DNA from: Chara braunii
Taxonomy: Eukaryota > Streptophyta > Charophyceae > Charales > Characeae
Direction: 5' to 3'
Assembly (NCBI GenBank): GCA_003427395.1
Contig: BFEA01000369.1
Location: forward strand, 506,297-553,049
DNA: 46,753 nucleotides
Below, one piece after another: positions 20,995 through 31,251 of the stretch. Position numbers and translations under genes: made by a program. Position 1 is the first letter of the stretch. Each line of letters starts with the position of its first letter. The notes below the pieces were generated by a model. It saw only the letters and a program-made list of their open reading frames with translations. It made no database searches and had not been told where the DNA came from.

Positions 20995-21461
20995 CTTTAA
21001 CTTGCCTTTGCTCGGTCTGGATTCTGCCCATCACAGACAACGTCCAGCATACACCTTCCGTTATTATGCTGAAACCCACCTTCTACAATCTCACTCTTGA
21101 GGTTTAAACTTCAAAGTATCTTTTATTAGCTTCGTCCATTCCATCGTTTTACGACCACCCATCCTAAATGACAATAAATAGCAATAACACCTTACAATAT
21201 TCCTCTCTGTCAGCTGACCGGGTCATATTGGGATTCTCCTCAGCATATGACATCTTTACCTTGCCTTTGTTCGGTCTGGATTCTGCCCATTTCAGACAAT
21301 GTCCAGCATACGCCTTCCGTTATTATGCTGAAACCCTCCTTTTACAATCTCACTCTTGATGTTTAAACTTCAAAGTATCTTTTATGAGCTTCGTTCATTC
21401 CATCGTTTTACGACCACCCATTCTAAATGACAATAAATAGCAATAACACCTTACAATAATA
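20944..21461. repeat. Tandem duplication, 259-bp period
   Basis: The segment with gggtcatattgggattctcc recurs at 20961 and 21220, and the two units stay similar to their ends at about 21202 and 21461. The repeat includes the start codon and first dozen codons of the 5' ORF. The upstream unit reads the same start, then runs into AT-rich sequence. Confidence 0.85.
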
Positions 21462-22972
21462 ATACCCTCGCAAATATCTAAACTCGTAACAAGTAGCGGA
21501 AATTAATATAGTACTTTATTGAATAAACAAATAAGCACCACTTATAACCTTACTGACCAACCAAAATTTATATATATGTAACACAAGGAAAATGGACTAT
21601 AATTATAACAAATAATACCATGCTAATGTCAAAATGCAATTTGCCAATAAAAAGCGTCTTCAGATACATTAACAATGAGAGCATTAAACTCCCTGACTTT
21701 GACAGAAGTATATTGTGTCGAGGGGCAGTGTAATCCTCTCTCAAAGGGATAACATTTTATTTCATGAGCCCCGCTCAAGGATCAAGCCTCACTGCATCTC
21801 CCTCCGATTTCAGCACTTGCCCCTTGCATACCTTTGCCAATAAGGTAGCCAACCTCACCATACATACTCGAGGATACGTTGTCCCTTCGCAGGCAGATGA
21901 ACCCACTTGACACAAAAATAGTTGGAGACTCACCCCCTACCTCTTTGTGGTAGGCAGTAGCTGCCTCCTTCAAAGGCCATGATCTGACAAGGTTCAAACA
22001 TTTTCCTCTTATTCAGTAGTCGTGTAGTCATTTTATCACAAAGATTTGGTGACAACACCCCACTAGGGACCAGGAACAAGTTCCGGTGTGGGTCTCACTA
22101 CCACCTTCAAGACTAGATTATAACTTCTTCAAAGCCATCTTTCAGGAAAATAATAACATAGGGTTGTAGCTTTCTTAAAGTAGATTTCACATATTGACCA
22201 TTTTCTCGTGAAATTCACTTTCCCAAGGAGCTGATCACTCCATTCACTTCCGAATCCGCATCGGACGTGGATTCTATGTAGCATTTCTAACCCCTTTTAA
22301 AAGCTCAACCCATGCATATAGATTCAAAAAATAGATATGAAAGAATAATTCAGATAAACACAAATCCAAAGGGTTGTACATAGGTAGAATGAATGTAGAC
22401 AGATGACACATGCAGTTAGTCACAGATGAATAAAACTCAGATAAATAACATCAAGTACATAGTCTTACGTGAGTCGACTCTTAAATATGCTTACTTATAT
22501 GAAATTTTTAATGCAGAAGGGTAAATTTCATAGATAGACTGAAAGGCATAATCTCAAAATGATAAACTCAAATGCTTGAATAGATAGAATGTTTTATGAC
22601 TTTCCCTCACGAGAGTCCTTAGAAAATACCTCTTTCTTAGCCAAGCTATTTCCTATCGCTCGCGTACTGCAGTACTGCCATGATTACTTAGGCAGCTTAT
22701 CGACTACGTTAAAGTACCAAGGATCCTTGCTTGGGTAACTGAATATGCAGAGTCCCATCAAAAGCGAACGACGATCAGTCTATGACATTAGATACGCATA
22801 GCATCGTCCGTATTACCTTATGGTACCTTGGTTCGCAAACTTATAACTGCAGTTGCTACTACTCATCACCCATCTACTTAAAGTCATTAACAAAATTTGT
22901 CGTTTTGCCTAGATCATCAGCCTGCACTTAACCTGGGTTCGTTCTCTTAAGGACCCCGGTAGGCATCCAAGA
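21462..22972 (-). other. AT-rich leader between primer-binding site and 5' ORF, family A
   Basis: About 1.5 kb with no gene recognised on either strand. Position between the primer-binding site and the first ORF suggests an untranslated leader. The whole stretch is missing from copy 1. Confidence 0.5.
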
Positions 22973-22990
22973 TCCCCAGCAATGGCGCCA
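22973..22990 (-). promoter_or_regulatory. Primer-binding site, tRNA-Asp type, family A
   Basis: The minus strand reads TGGCGCCATTGCTGGGGA, which pairs with the plant-type tRNA-Asp 3' end (TCCCCGGCAACGGCGCCA, from general knowledge) at 16 of 18 bases. Two bases further out, the minus strand has ..GCTCGACA, a plausible LTR end in CA. The site fixes the direction of the element as minus and places its 5' LTR above 22993. Confidence 0.65.
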
Positions 22991-22992
22991 CC

Positions 22993-24261
22993 TGTCGAGC
23001 GCATCGGTCCCACACGGGGACCCTCACGGCCGCGTCACGCACGATTTGGCAGGACTTGTCGTGGAGAGCGTTTGCCGCTCCGGCCGAGTGTGTCAGCCGT
23101 ACCTCTCGCGAGCCCCTACGACAAGACAGGGTCACGCGAGGCACCGCTTACCTCCACTTGCGGGAGCTGTCACCATCCCTTACGTGAGCGTATCCCCCCC
23201 GAGCTACTGAACCACATGCAAAGGCTTTTCGTATGCAATTGCAGAGGTGGCCCAGCCGAGGGCGTTTCTCGTTCGTTGTAGCATAGAGGGTCCGCGTAGT
23301 CGAACGCCCGAAATCGAACCCGCGTGCGAATCGACGTTTTGAGGGGCTGACGTCCCAAACGCGACTCGACGTCGGTCGACTAGGATGCATCCACGCGTTA
23401 CACCGTAACACTCACAACTACCCACGCATAACACATACAAAACAAACACCACAAACAACACCACAATACAACAACACTTCTAGTCCCTTCAGTATCTGAC
23501 CCATAACTTTATGCAGCAAGAATCGGATACGTATCGCGCGCTGGACTTCCATATAAGTGTTTAGCGAGCGCATGGCTTCCTCATATCAACCAGCCATGCG
23601 GGTATACGCAAACACTCGCGTTGATGGGGTATTATGTGGTATTCGTAGCCTCACGGCCCTTGATAATCTCGAGGGTCGCGTTCGACACTCAAGTGTCGGC
23701 AGACAGGGTTTTGAGGGATAATCTCTCAACGCCAGACGAATGCTATTTGCTGTTGAAGACCACACCCTCTCCTGCACCCTGTGCTCTGCACCCTGTGCAG
23801 AGCAGTTAAGTAGATAACTTTATGGCTGTCGTGGTAGCCGAGATCAAGGAGTTTTACTTTGACGGCTACCACGGACTACAAAGTCCAACAAGAAACTCAA
23901 AAAGGAGAACAACCACAGGAAGGGAGGGACTCCGATCGACCCATAACTTTCTGCAGCGGAAGTCGGTAGATGTCGTGCGCAAGTTTGAGTATAAAATCGC
24001 GCGGAAGCAGGTCCGACCCATATCGATCCGCAATGCAGTCCTACGCGATTAGCTGCGACGACGACACACTATATGGCGCCCATTCCCAAATGGCCTTATC
24101 TGAGCCGTGGGGTCGCCTTCGACCCTCAGGCGTCGGTTGAAGTACGAGCTAAGGGGGATAACCCTTTAGCGAGCGCAAAACCGGCCTGAGGGTCTTACCA
24201 TCTTCTGCACCCAAAGGTGTCCCTAAGGGCGTGGAGTAAGATGGTCCCTAGGGCAGAAAGG
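22993..24261 (-). mobile_element. Probable 5' LTR of family A element, copy 2
   Basis: It begins (minus-strand end) at TGTCGAGCGC on the plus strand, two bases from the primer-binding site. Bases 22993-23300 match 33745-34064 in inverted orientation, which ends with the same GACA edge, so this is a repeated LTR end. The outer boundary is not seen; 24261, where the direct repeat starts, is an upper guess. It carries the CCCTTGA/TCGAGGG hairpin (with a wobble pair) also found in copy 1. Confidence 0.55.
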
Positions 24262-25315
24262 AAGTCGGAGCGATGGTGAGTTGTCTGGCGCATCACCAGC
24301 GACACGCTAACCCTTCCTCTCGGAACTTTAGCGTTCCACCAAAATAAATCCCAGCAAGAAAAATAAACGAGTACTTTTAACGCCTATCAGAGAAAACCCC
24401 TTTAGTGCTGGGCCCGGGACCTGGGTCGTGCTGAGCGAGGACCATCGTATTCCAGGCTCATGGGTAACGTCCGACCAAAAATTCTTCAAGAAAAGTAGAG
24501 GGGGTCATCCTCTCCCTTCTATTCATCCCAACCCTTGATTAGGTCCTTAGTACGCCGACACTTCAGGCCACGCTAATACCCCACACAGGTACATATATAT
24601 ACGTACATCTATATATATATATATATATAAGGGAATAGATATGTGACGATCACATATCACAATCACAATGAAACTCCTCATAGCCATATACATATGTGAG
24701 ATCACAGGCAGTCCAATCCAATAATTCGAGTCACAGACCACACTTGCAATCACATCAAAGAGTCAAACAAAACTCCACGCACTACACGGAGTCAACTCCA
24801 ACCAATCTCCATACTCATACCCCTTTGCTTTAGCCATGCAAGCCCCAACCTCCAGCTAACCAACCATAATTAAATACTCAGTACCTTTGTTAAATGACCA
24901 TTCAATAAAAGTCCGCGTGAAATCTTAACAAAACAATAAAATCACTAGGGCTAAAGCCTTTTTAGGTTGAGTATTAAGAATGAATTGAGGTTGAGTCGTA
25001 AACCGACGAATCGACAACCGACCTGTTATCAGTGATAACTGAAGAGTGATCCTTTTGAAGGATGAGCCTGATCAAATCAAGCCTTCAATCGAAACACGGA
25101 AGCCTGCATCACAGTACAGGCCAAGGAAAGGTACTACTTATGTTTATGCCAAGGGGAAGTTATCGCCCAAGTTGTAACATAGTTCCTCTACTAGTACCAA
25201 GTCACTGAACATCCCCCCTAACCAGGGTGGATCTGCTAGGTAACTCCTTGCTGAAAAATATTCCAACTTCCCAAATTCTACGAAATTTCGGCAGCGCTTC
25301 CGTACGAAAAGTGCC
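24262..25315 (+). repeat. Direct repeat DR1 (LTR-like), copy 2
   Basis: Matches 25943 to about 26988 in direct orientation, and 6939-7983 of copy 1. It keeps the hairpin trio (GTTATCA/TGATAAC near 25026-25040 and ATCCTT/AAGGAT just after). The TA tract is short (24591-24628). Truncated at its 3' side onto gag sequence, as in copy 1. Confidence 0.6.
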
Positions 25316-25795
25316 ACGAAGGCTGAGCGGAAGGCCAGAAACAAGGCCAGGGGAGGTCAAGGTACTGGAAAGGGGCAGTGTTCACGACATTTGACGGTTG
25401 CTCCACAAGGATTAGGAAGCAGTTTTGCACCAATCGCGCCCCATCAGATCGGGTCGATATCATATACGGGTTGGATGCCATGCATTCCGGTGGGCCCATG
25501 GCCTGTGTATATTCCTGCGACACTAGGTAGTCAGGACCCGGTAAGCCGAAATGGACCCCACGACAACCCGTCAATGAACTTGATTTTGCCTGAACCTCAA
25601 ACAAACCAAGCCCAACTTTTAGAGTCTCCCCAGCAAGCGTCGAATGACAGTGTAGCAAGCGAGGGAGGACGAGGGCAAGGTATTGGAAGAGGTCGTGGGA
25701 ATGGCAGACGTGGTAGCAATGGAGGCCGTGAAGGAGGCAGGCGAGGCGCCGGAGGTTGCGATGGGCGTCAACAAAACCATAGGTGGAAGCAATAG
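25316..25795 (+). pseudogene. Gag C-terminal fragment on plus strand, copy 2
   Basis: Homologous to 7984-8455 and, inverted, to 18831-19330. Codons 25391-25795 are open (about 134): VAPQGLGSSFAPI, a proline-rich middle, then GRGQGIGRGRGNGRRG and a Gly/Arg-rich tail ending NHRWKQ. A short internal deletion relative to copy 1 (near 25631) removes the PHPPTL equivalent. There is no start region, zinc knuckle or enzyme domain. It sits between two direct repeats with a purine tract after it. Confidence 0.7.
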
Positions 25796-25942
25796 TGAAA
25801 AGGAAGCTAAAGTGTCAAGCATAACCCCTTGGTTACGATAGAGGGGTGTCAGGATTATATAAGAAAGATTTGGAGAATTACATAAGGACTCACAAATAAA
25901 GAGAACCCAGGTGTATGACCTTCATTAGAAGTAAAGGGGGAT
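25796..25942 (+). promoter_or_regulatory. Gag trailer with candidate polypurine tract, copy 2
   Basis: Equivalent to 8456-8603. It ends in AGAAGTAAAGGGGGA just before the second direct repeat. Confidence 0.4.
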
Positions 25943-26268
25943 TAATTCGGAGAGGTGGTGACTTGTCTGGTGCATCACCAGCGACACGCTAACCCTTCCG
26001 CCCGGAACTTTAGCGTTCTACCAAAATAAATCTCAACAAGGAAAAGAAACGAGTATTTTTAACGCCTATCAGATAAAACCCCTTTAGTGTTGGGCACGGG
26101 ACCTGGGTCGTCCTGGGCGAGGACCATCGTATTCGAGGCTCAAGGTTAACGTCCGACCAAGAATTCTTCAAGAAAAGTAGAGGGGGTCATCCCCTCCCTT
26201 CTATTCATCTTAACCCTTGATTAGGTCCTTAGTACGCCGACACTTCAGGCGACGCTAATACTCCGCAC

Positions 26269-26299
<31 letters not shown>

Positions 26300-26988
26300 T
26301 GGGGAATAGATATGTGACGATCACATCTCACAGTCACAAGGGGACTCCTTATAGCAATACACGTATGTGAGATCGCAGGCAGTTCAATCCAATAATTCGA
26401 GCCACATACCACACCTGCAATCACATCAAAGAGTCAAACAAAAGTCCACGCACTACACGGAATCAACTCCAACCAATCTTCATACTCATACCTCTTTGCT
26501 TTAGCCATGCAAGCCCCAACCTCCAGCCAACCAACTGTAATTAAATACTCTGTACCTTTGTTAAATGACCATTCAATAAAAATCCGGGTGAAATCTTAAC
26601 AAAACAATAAAATCACCAAGGCTAAAGTTTTTTTAGGTTGAGTATTGAGAATGAATTGGGGTTGAGTCATAAACCGACAAATCGGCAACCGACCTGTTAT
26701 CAGTGATAACAAAAGAGTGATCCTTTTGAAGGATCAGCCTGATCAGATCAAACCTTCAATTGAAAGACGGAAACCTGCATCACAGTACAGACCAAGGAAA
26801 GGTACTACTTATATTTATACCAAGGGGAAGTTATCCCTCAAGTTGTAACCTAGTTCCTCTACTAGTACCAAGTCACTGAACATCCCCCCTAACCAAGGTG
26901 GATCTACTGGGTAACTCCTTGCTGAAAATTATTTTAACTCCCCAAATTCTACGAAATATCGACAGTGCTTCTCGTAGGAAAAGTGCCT
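25943..26988 (+). repeat. Direct repeat DR2 (LTR-like), copy 2
   Basis: Second member of the pair, equivalent to 8604-9682. It keeps GTTATCA g TGATAAC and TGATCCTT ttg AAGGATCA (near 26696-26733). The TA tract is at 26272-26300. Confidence 0.6.
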
Positions 26989-27440
26989 TTTCATAATTTC
27001 TATAAGCTCAAAAATGACTAACTCTTTTAAATTTGTAGAAATTTCGGCAGCGCTTACCGTAAGAACAAGAGGCCGTCAAGATGTATACAAAGCTGAAAAG
27101 ACAGAAAGACAAAGCAACTATACTTGGGACTAGCTTCTGACACCTGTTTGATAATTCAGCATCAACGACGGCCTGCATAATCTCTAAATGAGATTGTGGG
27201 CTAACATTGATCCTAACTCCTAGCAGTGTCAATCCTATCTTCATCCCAAGTTCTCCCTCCCATCATTCATCTCATCTACCTATGACTCTAGCACTTGGCG
27301 AGCGTCTAAGCAGCTAACTTATCAAAAGACACCCCAAAGTGAGAGCCCCAAAACATGCATAAACAGACATCTCTCACAATTCCACCTAAGTTTAGCCCAA
27401 GTAGTTCGTTAGACCACTCAGTTTTATTCCCTTTGTAGGC
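26989..27440. other. Non-coding spacer before the hairpin array, copy 2
   Basis: Collinear with 9683-10140. The AATCTC/GAGATT hairpin is kept (near 27179-27195). No gene is seen. Confidence 0.5.
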
Positions 27441-28720
27441 CCCCTTGCCTATGACATATGATCAGGCAAGACCCTAACCTAAGGGTATGCCCAACCTGCC
27501 TAAGTAAACAAGCAAAAGTTCGCACAACAGGGCTGCCCTAACTTAAGGGTATGTCCAACACCATATGAACTCTAGTCATAAAACATATGACCAGACCGCC
27601 CTAACTTAAGGGTACGCCAGACTTTTGCTTAACTGACGACATGGAGCATAAACTAGACTGCCCTAACTTAAGGGTATGCCTAGTCGGCTCATAGACAAAG
27701 TTACGTAGGGCATAGGATTAGGCTGCCCCAACTTAGGGGTGTGGCTAACCTGCCTAAGACAAGCAGGAACGATGAATGGTCAGACCGCCCTAACAGAAGG
27801 GTACGTCCAACCAACATAACATCAACAAGTGCATATCACTAGGCTGCCCTAACTTAAGGGTACGCCTAGCTAGCCTAAACAGTTTTAGGTACATAAGACA
27901 ATATGACCAAACCGCCCTAACTTAAGGCTACGCCTGATTTGTCTGAACAATCACCAACGACGTATGACTAAGCCGCCCTAACTAAAGGGTACGCTTAGCC
28001 TCCGTAACAACAATATAAGAGCACAACCATTGATACATTTGTACAAACTCTATATTTTTCTCTCTTATTGAGCAGATGATCAGACCTGCCCAACTTAGGG
28101 AGACATCTAATCCTTGCCTTGTGTTTAGAAGGGAAAATAAAAAAAGATTTATACAAATTCTCTGCTCCTTCATATTATCATGAGCATAAGACTAAACCGC
28201 CCTTACTTAAGGGTACGCTCAACCTGCCAAGGTTACCATCATTATATTCTTCACTTGCTTTTCTTTTCTTCTTGTTCTACGTGACTTACTGACTGGCTTT
28301 CCCAACTTAGGGTGCTCGGTCTGCCAGATGGTATAAGTTCATATAATATATATCAAATTTTTATACTTTGGTTGACCATTTTGTTCATGGCTTATGACTG
28401 AGCCGCCCTAACTTAAGGGTGCGCACAGTCTTATGCCTTTATCCCCCTCAGAAGAAACACACACAGAACTGGGTTTACGCAACTTAGAATATCCCCAGTT
28501 CTGCTTTCAGCAACCTCAAAAGAAACATCAGGATTCTGAGCCTTCCCAACTTAGGGTGCCTATCCTCCTGTTTTGAAACCCCAGAAAGAAACAGCGACTG
28601 GTCCGTCCAACTTAGGATAGGCCCAACCTTCAAAGATCATACAGTCAGCCCAACAAACATAAATTAAAAAAAAACACTGAGCCCACTCAACTTAGAGGAG
28701 CTCAGCCTTGGGTTGACCCG
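27441..28720. repeat. Array of stem-loops with constant AACTTA loop, copy 2
   Basis: Collinear with 10141-11420. Kept stems include CTAGGC/GCCTAG (27839, 27864), CTAAGC/GCTTAG, CAGAACTGGG/CCCAGTTCTG (28464, 28494) and CTGAGC/GCTCAG. The ACTAG stem is longer here than in copy 1 (ACTAG/CTAGT near 27651 and 27678). Some units are worse than in copy 1: the CCAGAC unit lost its partner, and the GATTAGGC partner reads GGCTAACC. Confidence 0.8.
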
Positions 28721-30593
28721 GTCAAACACACGCAAAACAACTTTTTCCCACCTTCCCCCAGTTCATTTTGTCTGAATTCACTTAGCGTTTATCTGAACTC
28801 TCATACATACTTGTTTGTTTAACCTTTCACAATGCATGTCCTGACATACATAACAACACAAGTAATATCCTTACATAGTTGTACTCAGATACCTAGGGGA
28901 TAATAAGTAGGGGAAGGGATCACATGCGTCAGACGCGATTATACCTGAAGTTCCCTGCCTCGAGAACCCCGCCTGGGCTCCGGCAGAGCTCCCGCAATCG
29001 GTGGGTGGACCTCCCACAAGGCCTTGCTGTGGTCCTACGGGTTGCAATCCCGCCTGCCGCCTTCCTCTCGTAGCCTCAGACTAGACTTAGAGGAAGAAGG
29101 ATAAAAATAGACAGTTCAAACTTTCGAGATCCAAGGGTGGGACAACTCAACTCCCAATAAGAGGGCCTTGAAATCTGGATGTGCCTGAGGGCGCCGCAAT
29201 GATGGTCAGGAAAAACGCAGCAGAAGTCGATCAGAACCACGGCCGGATTGCGATGCACAAGTCCCCTAACAAATCTCCGAACCCCATCATTGGCCCTCGC
29301 GTTGGCCTGCTTACTTCTCTGAGCCCACAAGCTGTCCGTAACCCATGCGCAACACGCGGTACAGCGGGCAAGACGCCACTGAGAATACAGCGGAATGAGG
29401 GGTGCACAACAAGAACAGCCCCCCAGCTTAGCAATCCGTTACCGTGAGGGCCAACGTACAACAAAACGGCAATGTGCAGTAAGCCTGACGCAACTCAGAG
29501 AACGTAGGTAACCAATCTTCAGCAGCAACCATAATAAACGTCCACATTTTCCGAAAACCACAGTCCGCCGCCTGCCGATTATGGTAATCGACAGAGCCTG
29601 CTGATGTACAACAGATACAACTAGCTTAGCAGAGCATAGCCAGAGGTATTGGCCCTGACAATACTTACGTTGTGCGACTACACACACCTCTACTGTTGGC
29701 TGTAGTAAGCGTCGCACGACAAACGGTACCACAGAGATGGATAATGCAAGCTCAACAGATGCTTCGTATAGCAACAGGTCTCGTGAGACACAGTAAACAC
29801 CGATGCCACAACAGTCTTAAACCCAACGGAGTACGGGTGTGCAACAAGGTGGGGCTGCAGCAGCTCGACAAGAGCCCCGCCACGCACAGGCTGTGTGTTG
29901 TCGTAGCTTATTCCAGCAGCAGCAACCCATTCATCGTGACAACAGCCCACCGACATGCCGCGGCCGTAATGCAGTCACCGCAATTGGTGCCTGTAGCAGC
30001 AGCGGTCCAGCTGAGAAAGCGGTCCATTCCAACGTCACGATCAACCGCCCGAACTGTTGGCAGTAATCGTGGACTGATGGTCGTCAACAATCTCGCCCTC
30101 ACACTCTGTGACTCCTTCCAACAGACGCCTCCTTACTCTACTCAGTGTGTAACCAAGACGTGGCAACCCCCTGAAACCGCGCGAGTAGGGCATGCAGCAG
30201 CTCGATTTCTGTGGCAGTACGAGTGCTCGATATGAGAGTCACAACGCTATACCGCTCAGTACACACTAGCGCACTTCCTACGAAGTACTCAACATAGTGC
30301 ACAGTAATGCACTTAGCAGTAAGCTCAGTACTGCTCAGTGGAACTCCTCAGTATGCTTCGACACCTGCCCCTTCCCTCATAGTTTCCCAGTGACACCAAC
30401 AACCAGCAGCAACCCCATTTGCTCCGCTGCAATACTCCTCACCTTACCAGTTCCCGATGCAAATGGCCAGGGCGCCAGCCTGGTACATGTTGCACCTCAG
30501 GGCCCGGGCCACAACGACTAAACGGTCAACTCAGTAAGATAACCACGATAGGTGCTGCGAGCACAAGCACCTGCAAAGTCGGACACCCGACAA

Positions 30594-30595
<2 letters not shown>
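28721..30595. other. CAG/CTG-rich non-coding block, copy 2
   Basis: Collinear with 11421-13350, with indels. The longest open frame (29672-30235, plus) is not kept in copy 1, where it breaks. No gene is recognised. Confidence 0.5.
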
Positions 30596-30666
<71 letters not shown>

Positions 30667-30958
30667 NNNNNNNNNNNNNNNNNNNNNNNNNNNNNNNNNN
30701 NNNNNNNNNNNNNNNNNNNNNNNNNNNNNNNNNNNNNNNNNNNNNNNNNNNNNNNNNNNNNNNNNNNNNNNNNNNNNNNNNNNNNNNNNNNNNNNNNNNN
30801 NNNNNNNNNNNNNNNNNNNNNNNNNNNNNNNNNNNNNNNNNNNNNNNNNNNNNNNNNNNNNNNNNNNNNNNNNNNNNNNNNNNNNNNNNNNNNNNNNNNN
30901 NNNNNNNNNNNNNNNNNNNNNNNNNNNNNNNNNNNNNNNNNNNNCACACACACACACC
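30596..30958. repeat. CT/GA microsatellite with gap, copy 2
   Basis: A CT repeat runs into 278 undetermined bases (30667-30944), followed by a short CA repeat. ORFs called across it are artefacts. Confidence 0.95.
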
Positions 30959-31251
30959 AGTGCGCGGATCTCCTCGCCTCATCTGCCATTAGGACGAGGG
31001 TGAATCATCGCCGGATCATCAGCCAGGTACGTCGCCCATTGATCGGACCAAACTCGGCGAGAGGAGCGCGAGGGTCGATGCCGCGAACGGTTCGCAAATG
31101 CAAGAAAGGAGCACGTAGTTGCTCTCAAAGACGAGCAGGTAAGGCTTATAGGAGAATCAACGAAAAAAAAAGTCAAAAATATAATCGAATGTATCTTCCC
31201 CTAGAACACGAACGGATTCATTCCCTTTTTATTAGTTTTTACAATTTCTTT
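30959..31251. other. Unit tail, copy 2
   Basis: Matches 13782-14086 closely and leads into copy 3. No gene is recognised. Confidence 0.6.

Larger units (their letters stand above)
14087..31251. repeat. Macro-satellite unit, copy 2 (fullest, about 17.2 kb)
   Basis: This is the most complete unit. It holds every block of copy 1 in the same order and orientation, plus the 5' ORF, the leader, the primer-binding site and the LTR edge that copy 1 has lost. It ends in a CT microsatellite with a gap, then about 300 bp that lead into copy 3. Confidence 0.9.
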
